Origin: Lachnospiraceae bacterium
Lineage (GTDB): Bacteria; Bacillota; Clostridia; Lachnospirales; Lachnospiraceae
Reading direction: 5' to 3'
NCBI GenBank assembly: GCA_017416465.1
Contig: JAFQCK010000047.1
Location: forward strand, 23,817-87,816
Length of the DNA stretch: 64,000 bases
Below are positions 43,085 to 53,200 of this stretch, one piece after another. Under the pieces are notes generated by a model. The model searched no databases and was not told where the DNA came from. It was given only the letters and a program-made list of their open reading frames with translations. Position 1 is the stretch's first letter. Each line of letters starts with the position of its first letter. A program made the translations under genes and the position numbers.

Positions 43085-44149
43085 TTAATATTCTTTAGCT
43101 TCTTCTTCTCCGTTTAATACTCTAAGTCCACCTTGTACAAGTGCGAGAAGTTCATCTTCACCGGCATATACTGTAAATGGTGCAATCCATTCACAAGCTG
43201 CTTTTAATTCATCAATAACCCATGCATTATAAGCAATTCCGCCTGTTACAATGATTCTATCAACTTTTCCTTTAAGCACTGAGGCCATAGAACCCATATC
43301 TTTGCTTACCTGTAAAATAAATGCATCCCTAACAAGTTTTGCATGTTCATCATCTTCTGCCATCTTAATAACATCTCTCATATCATTTGTATTAAGATAA
43401 GCATTAAAGCCACCGTTACCAACAAGCTTTTTGTAAACTTCAGCCTCTGTATATTCACCCGAGAAGCACATCTTAATTAATCCACCTACAGGAACTCCTC
43501 CTGCACGTTCAGGAGAAAATGCACCATCACCGTCAAGAGCATTAAATACATCTACAATTCTTCCATTCTTATGAGCACCAACTGATACACCACCACCCAT
43601 ATGAACAACAATTAAATTAAGGTCTTCATAATTCTTTCCTGCTTCTTTAGCATATCTCTTTGCTACTGCTTTCTGATTAAGAGCATGGAATACACTAACT
43701 CGTGGAATCTCAGGAACACCTGATAATCTTGCTTCCGGCATAAGCTCGTCAACTACAACAGGGTCAACTATATATGAAGGAACACCAATCTCATCACCGA
43801 TTTCTCTTGCAAGAATACCTCCTAAATTAGAAGCATGCTGTCCCTGCTTACCAATCTTTAAATCTTCTAATAATTCATCGCTAACTGCATATGTTCCACC
43901 AGGAATTGGTTTTAACATTCCACCACGACCAACTACCATATTAAGTGACTTAATATCAAAATCCTTTTCTTTTAAAAGATTAACAATAATATCTTTTCTG
44001 AAAGACTTCTGGTCAACAATTGAAGCATACTGACTGATTTCTTCTGTTGAATGTCTAAGGGTTTCTTCAAATAATAATGTTTCATCCTCAAACACACCAA
44101 TCTTTGTTGATGTAGAACCCGGATTAATAATCAAACTTTTTACTGACAT
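43085..44149 (-). CDS. buk: Butyrate kinase
   Basis: 354 residues of the acetate/butyrate kinase (ASKHA) family: [16 protein letters not shown] at the start, [35 protein letters not shown] and [13 protein letters not shown]. The length and the coupled ptb gene favour butyrate over acetate kinase. It converts butyryl-phosphate and ADP to butyrate and ATP. It follows ptb by 72 nt. Confidence 0.94.
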   Translation of the reverse strand: MSVKSLIINPGSTSTKIGVFEDETLLFEETLRHSTEEISQYASIVDQKSFRKDIIVNLLKEKDFDIKSLNMVVGRGGMLKPIPGGTYAVSDELLEDLKIGKQGQHASNLGGILAREIGDEIGVPSYIVDPVVVDELMPEARLSGVPEIPRVSVFHALNQKAVAKRYAKEAGKNYEDLNLIVVHMGGGVSVGAHKNGRIVDVFNALDGDGAFSPERAGGVPVGGLIKMCFSGEYTEAEVYKKLVGNGGFNAYLNTNDMRDVIKMAEDDEHAKLVRDAFILQVSKDMGSMASVLKGKVDRIIVTGGIAYNAWVIDELKAACEWIAPFTVYAGEDELLALVQGGLRVLNGEEEAKEY

Positions 44150-44221
44150 AAAATTTCCTCCAATTCTTAAGCGTTTACGCGCTACACATTTTTCTCCAAT
44201 TCTAAGTAATTTATTACAGCA

Positions 44222-45139
44222 TTAGTTATTTCTCATAGCCTCTGCAACTACTGAACCAAGAGCTATTGAATTAACCTTTGTTTCAAAATCATCTGAACGT
44301 GAAGTTAAGATAACAGGAGCTTTTGTACCTGTGATAATGTTACCATTCTTAACTTTAGCTGTATGAACTAATGTCTTGTATACAAGATTTCCTGCGTGAA
44401 TATCAGGGAATAATAAAACATCAGCATCTCCAACAATCTTTCTTCCCTCTGCACCCTTATGAGCTGCTGCTTCAGGACAGATTGCAAGGTCCATTGAAAG
44501 AGGTCCGTCAACGATACATCCCGGAATCTTTCCTTCTTCACACATCTTTGTAAGTTCTGCTGCATCAACTGTTGCAGGCATCTTAGGATTAACAACTTCT
44601 ACTGCTGCTAATGGTGCAACCTTTGGCATATCAATTCCGCAAGCATTACAGATTTCAACTGTGTTAGCTATAATATTAACCTTATCCTCTAATGTAGGAT
44701 ATGTCATAAATGCAACGTCTGTAAGGAATAATAACTTTTCAACACCTTCAATCTCGAATACACATACGTGAGATAATGGTCTGTTATTTCTAAGACCAAC
44801 TTCTTTATCAAGCACACTCTTTAAGAAAGACTTTGTATCAATGAGTCCTTTCATATACATATCAGCTTTTCCGTTATGTACAAGCTCTACTGCCTTAAGT
44901 GCTGCAGTATAATCATCTTTTTCATCAATAATTTCATAACCTGTTAAATCCATATCGATACTTTTAGCTAATTCTCTGATTTTGTCTTCATCACCAACTA
45001 AAATTGCATTAGCGATATTTCTTTCTTTTGCAGCCTTAACTGCCTCAAGTACAGGTGTATCCTGTGCAACCGCTACAGATACTGTTTTCATTGAACAACT
45101 GTTTACTTTTGAAATTAATTCTTCAAATCCTTTTGCCAT
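44222..45139 (-). CDS. ptb: Phosphate butyryltransferase
   Basis: 305 residues from ATG 45139 (GAGGTG 6 nt upstream; GTG 45148 is the alternative). Family segments include NAILVGDEDKI, MYMKGLIDTKSFLKSVLDKEVGLR, GPLSMDLAICPEAA and FPDIHAGNLVYKTL. It exchanges CoA for phosphate on butyryl-CoA. With buk it forms the ATP-yielding butyrate branch. Confidence 0.94.
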   Translation of the reverse strand: MAKGFEELISKVNSCSMKTVSVAVAQDTPVLEAVKAAKERNIANAILVGDEDKIRELAKSIDMDLTGYEIIDEKDDYTAALKAVELVHNGKADMYMKGLIDTKSFLKSVLDKEVGLRNNRPLSHVCVFEIEGVEKLLFLTDVAFMTYPTLEDKVNIIANTVEICNACGIDMPKVAPLAAVEVVNPKMPATVDAAELTKMCEEGKIPGCIVDGPLSMDLAICPEAAAHKGAEGRKIVGDADVLLFPDIHAGNLVYKTLVHTAKVKNGNIITGTKAPVILTSRSDDFETKVNSIALGSVVAEAMRNN

Positions 45140-45162
45140 TGTAAGCACCTCTTTTTATATAT

Positions 45163-45226
45163 TTTGTAACCGTTCAGAGTCAGGGAGATTTGAATAGCTT
45201 GACTCTAAATAGTTATTTTTTTGTAA
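45163..45226. repeat. Inverted repeat IR-F (upstream of ptb)
   Basis: TAACCGTTCAGAGTCA (45167-45182) and TGACTCTAAATAGTTA (45200-45215) pair with three mismatches or wobbles. The loop AGATTTGAATAGCTT matches that of IR-D. It lies in the ptb leader, about 30 nt from the start. Confidence 0.8.
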
Positions 45227-45244
45227 ATTTTTTCAAACAAATTT

Positions 45245-45273
45245 ATACTAGCACTAATCAATTAAAAATGCAA
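45245..45273 (-). promoter_or_regulatory. Possible sigma-A promoter of ptb-buk
   Basis: On the minus strand TTGCAT (45268-45273), 17 bp, TAGTAT (45245-45250). An inverted repeat CTCAA/TTGAG (45277-45296) lies just upstream. The rest of the 45.2-45.46 kb divergent gap is AT-rich with no further clear signal. Confidence 0.4.
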
Positions 45274-45462
45274 CGCTCAAATCCGTTAGTTTTGAGTATT
45301 TTTCTTAATACAATTTTATTTGTAAATTTTTTGTAAGAATTTTTCTAAAAGTATATACTTTTATTCAAATAACTTTTAAAATGAATGAAGAGATATTCAT
45401 ATCAAAATACCTTTTAATATTGAAAAAAAACAAACAAGGTAATCGGAGGCAAATGATTAAAT

Positions 45463-46131
45463 ATGAAAAAAATACTAATAATTGAAGATGATATTAATAT
45501 TGCTAAAATGATAAAAAGAGCTGTTGAGATGAAGAAATATACAGCACATATAGAGTATTCAGGTAATAAAGGTCTTGAACTAATTAACAGCAACGAATTT
45601 GACCTTATATTACTTGATGTAATGTTACCGGAACTTGATGGTTTTAAAATAATTTCGAAAAGGACTTCAAAGACACCTATTATTTTTATTACCGCAAAAC
45701 AGGATGTCGCAGATAAAATAAAAGGTCTGAAATTAGGCGCTGATGATTACATAGTAAAGCCTTTTGAAATTATGGAATTACTCGCAAGAATTGAAGTCGT
45801 ATTACGACGTTATAATAATTTAGAAGAAATACTAACATATGAAAATATTTACGTAAATACCAATGAACATGTTTGCAAATATAATAATAATGACTGTTAC
45901 CTTACACCAAAAGAGTTTGATTTACTTGTTTTTTTCTTAAATCATCCTGATGTAATAATAACCAGAAAACAGCTGTTATCTTCGGTATGGGGTTTTAATT
46001 TCGAAGGCGAAACAAGAACTGTTGATACACACATACAACAACTCAGAAAAAAGTTAGATTTAAAAGATAAACTGGTTACTGTTCCTAAATACGGTTACCG
46101 TCTTAATATGTCCGTTCATAACGAGGAGTGA
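45463..46131 (+). CDS. OmpR-family response regulator
   Basis: 222 residues. The receiver domain (1-~115) has acidic D9/D10, phospho-acceptor Asp52 in LILLDVMLPELDG, Thr in FITAKQD and Lys in YIVKPFEIMEL. The C-terminal winged helix (125-217) ends with TVDTHIQQLRKKL and VPKYGYRL. It pairs with the histidine kinase 11 nt downstream. GGAGG is 13 nt from the start, and a ten-codon ORF beginning at 45453 sits between. Confidence 0.95.
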   Translation: MKKILIIEDDINIAKMIKRAVEMKKYTAHIEYSGNKGLELINSNEFDLILLDVMLPELDGFKIISKRTSKTPIIFITAKQDVADKIKGLKLGADDYIVKPFEIMELLARIEVVLRRYNNLEEILTYENIYVNTNEHVCKYNNNDCYLTPKEFDLLVFFLNHPDVIITRKQLLSSVWGFNFEGETRTVDTHIQQLRKKLDLKDKLVTVPKYGYRLNMSVHNEE

Positions 46132-46142
46132 ATTAATAAAAA

Positions 46143-47594
46143 ATGAAATTATGGCAAAAAATATTCTTATGGACACTGTTAATAGTGATGATTTCAGTAA
46201 GTTCAACAGGTATCTTACTTTTGAAAAATGATTTTAATATGTCTATAAAAAATCAAACTGAAAATACAATTTCAACACACCATTATATGGCATCCATAAT
46301 AAGTAATAAAGTCCTTACAAAACGTTTGCAAAACAACTTGGTACTTTTATCAACAGATGAAATTACAATTGTTTTAGACGAATTACTAAGAAATGCTACG
46401 AGCGACTCTAATATCGTTGCATTAATAGATGACGAAAACGAAATTATTTACAATAATTTTCCATTAACCATAAGCAAGGAATTTTTTAATAGCATCAAAA
46501 TAAATAATCGTACCTGCAATCAGATAGTAACTCAGGATGACAGACATAGATTATTAGTTGCCTCTCCTCTAACGATTGAAAATCAAAAATATACCTTTGT
46601 TACCTCTACTGATATAACAAATATTTACAACGGCTATCAAAATCAATTTGAACATATCAAAAAAATGTGTATTTTTCTTTCAGTTGGCGGCGCTTTACTT
46701 TTAGTAATTGTATTAAAACTTTTATTAAAACCACTTTCAAAATTAAATAATACAACAAGAGCGATTGCAAACGGAGAGTATCACGAAAGAATTAATATAA
46801 ATTCCTATGATGAGCTTGGAGAATTAGCAAAAAATATGAACACTATGGCAGATTCCGTTGAAAAGAACATTATCCTATTAGAAGAAACTGCTAAAAACCG
46901 TTCCTTATTTATAAATAATTTCACTCATGAAATGAAGACCCCCTTAACTTCAATTCTGGGTTTTTCAGATATGATGAGAATAGACTGGAATTTATCTTCT
47001 GAAGAAATAGTTGAATATAGTAATATTATTTTCAATGAAGCCGACAGATTAAAACAGCTTTCAAGCAAATTAATGGAACTAATAACTATTGGTGAAACAG
47101 CAATTGAACTAAAAAAAACAAAAGCCAGTGACTTTTTTGACACTTTATTACAATCACTAACTTCAATTGCCGGAAACCACAATATTAACTTTCAATCAAA
47201 TATTGAAAACGCATACATTTATATTGATAAAGAACTGTTTGCTTCACTTATCTATAATGTTATTGATAATGCATTTAAAGCTTCGCCTAATAATTCTACA
47301 GTATTATTAGAAGCAAAATTTCAAAAAAAAGAAAAGTTCTATATAATAAAAATTAAGGATGAAGGTATCGGAATCCCCGAAGATGAATTATCAAAAATCA
47401 CTGAACCATTTTATATGATAGATAAAGCACGCACAAGAAAAGCAGGCGGTGCCGGACTTGGACTTGCCCTTTGTAAAAATATTGCTAACATTCATAACTG
47501 TGAATTTAAAATTGACAGTGTATTAAATAAAGGAACTACCGTCACAATAATATTAAAAGGAGAAAAACTAAAAGATGAAAATATTAACAGATAA
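46143..47594 (+). CDS. Sensor histidine kinase
   Basis: 483 residues. Membrane segments are at about 8-27 and 176-198, with a ~150-residue extracellular sensor between them, then a HAMP-like linker (PLSKLNNTTRAIANGEYHERI). The phospho-accepting His262 is in FTHEMKTPLTSILG; N box IYNVIDNAFKAS, G1 KDEGIGIPE and G2 GAGLGLALCKN follow. The signal is unknown. The next gene overlaps its end by 20 nt. Confidence 0.95.
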   Translation: MKLWQKIFLWTLLIVMISVSSTGILLLKNDFNMSIKNQTENTISTHHYMASIISNKVLTKRLQNNLVLLSTDEITIVLDELLRNATSDSNIVALIDDENEIIYNNFPLTISKEFFNSIKINNRTCNQIVTQDDRHRLLVASPLTIENQKYTFVTSTDITNIYNGYQNQFEHIKKMCIFLSVGGALLLVIVLKLLLKPLSKLNNTTRAIANGEYHERININSYDELGELAKNMNTMADSVEKNIILLEETAKNRSLFINNFTHEMKTPLTSILGFSDMMRIDWNLSSEEIVEYSNIIFNEADRLKQLSSKLMELITIGETAIELKKTKASDFFDTLLQSLTSIAGNHNINFQSNIENAYIYIDKELFASLIYNVIDNAFKASPNNSTVLLEAKFQKKEKFYIIKIKDEGIGIPEDELSKITEPFYMIDKARTRKAGGAGLGLALCKNIANIHNCEFKIDSVLNKGTTVTIILKGEKLKDENINR

Positions 47595-48432
47595 ATTTTT
47601 CGTTAAAAAGTCTGATATAAAATATCATTCTAAAAATTTGTATTTTACTTTTACTACATTTTTATATTCATTTATAATCATCTTTATAGGCTATAATATC
47701 CTTGATATTACCGGTAATTACTTTTTTTTAGACTCTAACAAAATATCATTTTCAAACAAATCAGATAATAATTCATATATATTTTTTGCACAAACAAACA
47801 ATGATATAGCCTTATTTCCGTGGAACTATTACAAAGAAAGTCTGCCTTTGTCAAAAGAATTTTCAAGCGAAGAAAATCCTGAACAGCTATCGCTTAATTA
47901 TAATCATATATTAACTATCCATGATTCCATAGATAAGACTTTTAATGACATAGTTTCACCGGAATTATCTGTATATCTTCATAATAATAATGACACATTA
48001 TACAGTATAGTTGATTTTGATTATATTTTTGACAAACTTTTAACATATACGGATTCTGATGGTGAGCAGTACTTTTTTTATTCAGAAAATAAATCTATAC
48101 AAAACGAAACTTACAATATTTCATTTTCTTTTGGAAGAAACCTTAAACTATACTCCTTTAAATTCACAAAGGTTCATTCAGATATCGATATAACTACCGA
48201 CGCCATTTCAAACGGCTATACTTTTTTAGACCAGCTCATAACAAATGGCAATGTAGGGCAAGCAGTTCCAAGAATTGATGGTTTAACCTTCAACATAATG
48301 AAAAATCCAAGCGATTCATATCAGATAATTGAATCTAACGGTGAGTTCTTATTAGTGTCAACAAGGGATATGGTTGTATATTATTATGACCCTGTCGAAA
48401 ATAAATTTACCGGGTTTAACCATATTTTTTAG
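47575..48432 (+). CDS. Membrane-anchored protein of unknown function in two-component operon
   Basis: 285 residues, not recognised. One hydrophobic segment at about 26-45 (FTFTTFLYSFIIIFIGYNIL) follows a basic N-terminus, so most of the protein should be outside the cell. The exterior part is rich in Asn, Ser, Tyr and Phe, without Cys. It overlaps the kinase gene by 20 nt, so the three genes form one operon. An accessory sensor or a regulated surface protein are both possible. Confidence 0.75.
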   Translation: MKILTDKFFVKKSDIKYHSKNLYFTFTTFLYSFIIIFIGYNILDITGNYFFLDSNKISFSNKSDNNSYIFFAQTNNDIALFPWNYYKESLPLSKEFSSEENPEQLSLNYNHILTIHDSIDKTFNDIVSPELSVYLHNNNDTLYSIVDFDYIFDKLLTYTDSDGEQYFFYSENKSIQNETYNISFSFGRNLKLYSFKFTKVHSDIDITTDAISNGYTFLDQLITNGNVGQAVPRIDGLTFNIMKNPSDSYQIIESNGEFLLVSTRDMVVYYYDPVENKFTGFNHIF

Positions 48433-48507
48433 ATTAGTTTTAAAAATATATTTACATTAAAAATATATTGAAGTATACTTACTTTTACTTCTAAGATTAT
48501 TATAGAA

Positions 48508-48552
48508 AGGAAAATGTAATGTAGGTAATTCTACGATTTACATGATAAAAAT
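48508..48552 (+). promoter_or_regulatory. Ribosome site separated from the LCP start by a hairpin
   Basis: AAAGGA (48507-48512) is about 40 nt before ATG 48553. TGTA-GTAG-CTAC-TACA inverted repeats (about 48519-48541) lie between and could bring the two together. No other Shine-Dalgarno is close to the start. Confidence 0.4.
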
Positions 48553-49767
48553 ATGTCTAATAAAAGATTATCTAAACAAGAACGAATCAAAAGAAAAAGA
48601 CGCAAAAAACGTATAAAAATGTGTATTTTTATTATAGAGATTTTATTTTTACTTGTAGCCATTGGTGCGGCCGTTATTTTCTTAATGCCAAACTCAAAGA
48701 AATTCATTGTAAATACCTTTACTAAATGTGCTGTAGGTCAGGCAATTATAGACGCCTTATATAAAGACGATTACGATAGCAATGTTTACGATGACAGTAT
48801 TGATGATGACGATATCACTACTGCTGACTTAGGTGACGGATATACTAATATCGCACTATTTGGTATTGACCCTCGTTATGATGAGTTTGAAGACAGCACA
48901 CATACTGATACTATTATGATTGTAAATATCAATAATAAAACTCATGAAGTTAAGCTTGTATCTGTATATCGAGATACACTTCTTCGAATGGAAACTTCTT
49001 CAGGTGATGTTGATTACGAAAAGGCAAATGCTGCTTACTTTAGAAATGGTATAACCGGTGCCTTAAATATGCTAAATGAGAATTTTGATTTAGATATAAC
49101 AGAATATGCTATGGTTAATTTTTCAGGTCTTGCAAAAATCATTGATGCTTTGGGCGGTCTTGATGTTAACATCACAGAAGATGAACGCTTTTATATAAAC
49201 GGATATTTAACTGAAACAAGAAAGATTACAGGCATGAGTGCACCTGATGTAAAACAGACAGGTGTTGTACATTTATCAGGTCTTCAGGCAACTGCTTATT
49301 GCCGTATCCGTTATGTTAATTATACTGATGAAGCAGGAAATATATATCATGACGATTATGGTAGAACTGCAAGACAAAGAAGTATTCTTAATAAGATTTT
49401 AGAAAAAGCTAAAAGTGCCGGTGTTAAAGAACTTATTAATGTTGCTGATACATTAATTAAGGAAAACAATGTTAATGGTAAAAAAATCATTTCAACTAAT
49501 ATAAAATGGAATAGAATTGTTGATTTGCTTACGGTTGCGGTTGATTGTAACCTTACAGAGACCTTTGGATTCCCTTATGATACTTATACACCGGAGCAGG
49601 GCGAACCTTATTATGGTTATGTAGTTCCAAGAGGATTAAAGCAGAATGTTGTAAGACTTCATGAGCATCTGTTCCCTAATTTAAATTATACGCCATCAAG
49701 TCTTGTAAATAGAATTGATAAGTATATAATAAATGAATCAGGGGTGTATCCGCCTGATTCGGAGTAA
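48553..49767 (+). CDS. LytR-CpsA-Psr (LCP) family protein
   Basis: 404 residues. A very basic cytoplasmic N-terminus (KRKRRKKRIK) is followed by one membrane helix at 23-46 and an extracellular LCP domain: NIALFGIDPRYDEFEDSTHTDTIMIVNI, KLVSVYRDTLLRM, LGGLDVNITEDE and QATAYCRIRYVN with DDYGRTARQRSIL. LCP enzymes attach wall polymers from lipid carriers to peptidoglycan. The frame before ATG 48553 has a stop and no alternative start codon. Confidence 0.92.
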   Translation: MSNKRLSKQERIKRKRRKKRIKMCIFIIEILFLLVAIGAAVIFLMPNSKKFIVNTFTKCAVGQAIIDALYKDDYDSNVYDDSIDDDDITTADLGDGYTNIALFGIDPRYDEFEDSTHTDTIMIVNINNKTHEVKLVSVYRDTLLRMETSSGDVDYEKANAAYFRNGITGALNMLNENFDLDITEYAMVNFSGLAKIIDALGGLDVNITEDERFYINGYLTETRKITGMSAPDVKQTGVVHLSGLQATAYCRIRYVNYTDEAGNIYHDDYGRTARQRSILNKILEKAKSAGVKELINVADTLIKENNVNGKKIISTNIKWNRIVDLLTVAVDCNLTETFGFPYDTYTPEQGEPYYGYVVPRGLKQNVVRLHEHLFPNLNYTPSSLVNRIDKYIINESGVYPPDSE

Positions 49768-50028
49768 GTTTTTATAATAAATTTAATAAAACAATTATGC
49801 CCTTTACTTAGTTCTACAAATATAAGTTTTTTCTAAGTGCTTTATAGTTCGATTTTGTAAACCATGACGTAACCGGCGTATATTCGCCATCGTGGCTCAG
49901 ATACGCCTTTAGCCGACATCGTGTCGGCTAATTACTGGTTTATTTATAAAGCACTAAGAAAAACTAATATTTGTATCAATGCGTAAAGGGCATAAATGTT
50001 TATAAAATTAATCTATAAAGTTTTACTC
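49762..50028. repeat. Long inverted repeat IR-G (between convergent LCP gene and mfd)
   Basis: Strongly paired arms: ATTATGCCCTTTAC (49791-49804) with GTAAAGGGCATAA, and TAAGTGCTTTATA with TATAAAGCACTAA. Pairing extends outward to GAGTAA (49762-49767, the last LCP codon and stop) against TTACTC (50023-50028). The core has TAGCCGACA-tcg-TGTCGGCTA (49910-49930) and GGCG/CGCC. It is the longest of the family, about 265 bp. From 50029 to 50141 nothing is seen. Confidence 0.85.
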
Positions 50029-50141
50029 AGTATCAAGGCGAGATATTTATCAACAAACTTATAACGATTTTCTAACTAATATACAGTAAAATCAATTTCA
50101 ACTCTTCGGTACATTAAAAACTCATATAACGAAATTCTTCT

Positions 50142-50240
50142 TTAGATTCCCGCCACGTTATTAACCACTATTACTATCAGCGCTCCTACTAAGGCTGCTC
50201 CTAAAATATAAGCTACAACATATCTTATTTTATACTTCAA
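50142..50240 (-). CDS. Small single-pass membrane protein (32 residues), putative
   Basis: A TTG start at 50240 with GGTGG 6 nt upstream opens 32 codons ending TAA (50142-50144). The peptide has a basic N-terminus (KYKIR) and a continuous hydrophobic stretch AYILGAALVGALIVIVV, as expected for a membrane miniprotein. It overlaps the last 11 nt of mfd, which would couple translation. Unrecognised; it could be chance. Confidence 0.4.
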   Translation of the reverse strand: MKYKIRYVVAYILGAALVGALIVIVVNNVAGI

Positions 50241-53200
50241 GTGTATCCACCACTTTCGAACATTTTTCTATACCTGATATTATGTCCAAAATGATTTTCT
50301 TGTATTCAGTCATATTTAAGTTTTTATTATCTAATGTATAAAGTAAATATGGATTTTCATCGGGAATGAATTTAAGTTTACCTTTATAACTTTCGATAAA
50401 TTCCGGAAATTTAGCTGTATTTATTTCTGCATTTTTATATAGAACTATCTTAAGTTTGCCACAGTTTTCTGTTATTTCTGTAATCCATACTTTATGAGCT
50501 AAGGATTTAATAAGCGCAATTGTCAAAAGATTCATTGCATTTTTCGGCATTTCTCCAAATCTGTCCATAAGTTCATCCTGCATATCGCTATAATCTTCCT
50601 CATTCTCTATAGCTGCAATCTGCTTATAAACATTGATTTTTTGTGTTTCATTCTTGATATAGGTTGCAGGAATGTAAGCATCAATATTCAAATCAATCTT
50701 AGTTTCAAATTCGTCCATTACCTTTTCACCCTTCATTAAAGATACGGCTTCATTTAATAGTTTACAGTACAAATCATATCCAACTGCTGCCATATGACCA
50801 TGTTGTTCGGCACCAAGCACATTTCCTGCACCTCTGATTTCCAAATCTCGCATAGCAATTTTAAAACCACTTCCAAGCTCTGTAAATTCTCTAATCGCCT
50901 GTAATCGCTTTTCTGCAACTTCCTTCAACATTTTATCTCGCTTGTACATTAAAAATGCATATGAAGTTCTGTTTGAACGCCCTACTCTTCCTCTTAGCTG
51001 ATACAACTGTGACAGTCCGAAATTATCTGCATCATGTATGATTATTGTATTAACATTAGAAATATCAAGGCCTGTTTCTATAATAGTCGTAGATACAAGC
51101 ACATCTATCTCACCTTTAATAAAATCATACATTATCTGCTCTAATTTTCTCTCACTCATCTGTCCATGCGCATATACAACATTGGCATCAGGAACCAGCT
51201 TAGCAATCCTGTTTGTAACCTCATCAATATCATTCACCCTGTTGTATACATAATACACCTGACCACCACGCATCATCTCTCTGTTAATAGCTTCTCTTAT
51301 CATCTCATCATCATATTCCATAACATAGGTCTGAATTGGAAGTCTGTCAACAGGAGGTTCTTCCAGTACGCTCATATCTCTTATTCCAACCAAACTCATA
51401 TGAAGAGTTCTAGGGATAGGAGTCGCTGTCAGCGTTAAAACATCGATTTCTTTCTTAAGTTCTTTAATCTTTTCTTTATGAGTTACGCCAAAACGTTGTT
51501 CCTCATCAATTATCAAAAGACCCAAATCTTTATACGAAATATCTTTCGACAACAATTTATGTGTTCCAATTACAATGTCAACTACACCTGTTTTTAAACC
51601 GTCTTTTGTATTTTTAACCCCTGACGGTGTTCTAAACCTTGAAAGCATATCTATCCTTATTGGAAATTCCTTCATACGCTCGGAAAATGTATTATAATGC
51701 TGTTGTGCAAGAATTGTTGTTGGCACAAGGACCGCAACTTGTTTACCATCCTGAACTGCCTTAAATGCAGCCCTGATTGCAATCTCAGTCTTACCATAAC
51801 CGACATCCCCACATATGAGTCTGTCCATAATTTTCTTACTTTCCATATCTTTTTTAGTGTCTTCAATAGCTGTAAGCTGGTCATTCGTTTCTTCAAACGG
51901 AAACATTTCTTCAAACTCTTTTTGCCATACATTATCTTCACTAAACTGAAATCCGTTTTTATTCTGCCTTGCCGCATATATTTTAACCAAATCTGCAGCA
52001 ATATCTTTAACAGCTGTTTTTACTCTTGTTTTTGTCTTAGACCATTCCTGTGTGCCAAGTTTATTAATCTTTGGTGCTTTAGCATCAGAGCCCGCATATT
52101 TTTGAATCATATCAAGCTGAGTAGCAAGAATGTACAGATTGCTGTTCCCTGCATATTCTATTTTGATATAATCCTTTATTACTCTGTCTACTTCAATCTT
52201 TTCTATACCTCTATATATACCAAGTCCATGATTTTCATGTACTACATAATCTCCTATACTTAGCTGAGAAAAGTTTTGAATTTTCTTTCCTGTATATTTT
52301 TTCTTAAGTCGTTTCTTTTTAGACTTTTCTTTTCCTAAAATGTCTGACTGTGTTATCACCACAAATTTAAGCAAAGGATACTCAAATCCCTGATGAATAT
52401 TTCCATAGGAAACCATTATTTCTTTAGGATTAATAACCCTGTCTAAGCTTTCCCCATAAAATGCTTCCAAGTCATAGCTTCTAATATTTTCCGCCAAACG
52501 TTCTGCCTTAGTTTTTGAATTAGTTAAAAGTAAAATCTTATATCCTTTTTTCTTATACGCCTTTAAATCCTTAATAAGCAACTCAAAACTACTATTATAA
52601 GAAACAATATTTTTAGCTTCTATATGAAATGTTTCTTTAATCTTAATCCCTTTTATTTTTTGCGCAAGCGTGGTAAATGCTATTATTTGTTTTTTATTAA
52701 TACTTGCAAGTATTTCGTCATAAGTATTCATAACATCAACCTGACCTGAAAGAACATATCCTTTTTCAAGTCGATTTATCATACTCTCCCTAAATTCTTT
52801 TTCTATTGCACTACTTCTATCCAACAATCTTGAAGGCTCATCAAGCAAATATATAACCTGCTCATCTTTTAAATAATCTATGAGCGAAGACATCTCGTCA
52901 TAAAAATAATTAACATAACTATCTATTGCCACGCCCATATTTCCAAGCTCTAACTGCTCGCAAAATTCACTTGTAATACTTTTTATACGATGAGCTTCTT
53001 CAGTCTTCATTTCCTTACGAAGCTTTTCCCATACCTCATTTGCCTCTGTTCTTATTTTCTTAATTCCATACTCTATCTGAGTTTTATCAAGAATAAATTC
53101 CGTTGCAGGATATATTTTTATTTCATCTATATTTTCAATAGACCTCTGACTGTCTACATCGAACGTCTTAATAGAATCAATTTCATCATCCCACAAATCA

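Noticed and set aside
51697-52263. 188-codon plus-strand frame within mfd
   Set aside because: Antisense shadow of helicase motifs; composition is rich in Cys, Phe and Ile, unlike a real protein here.
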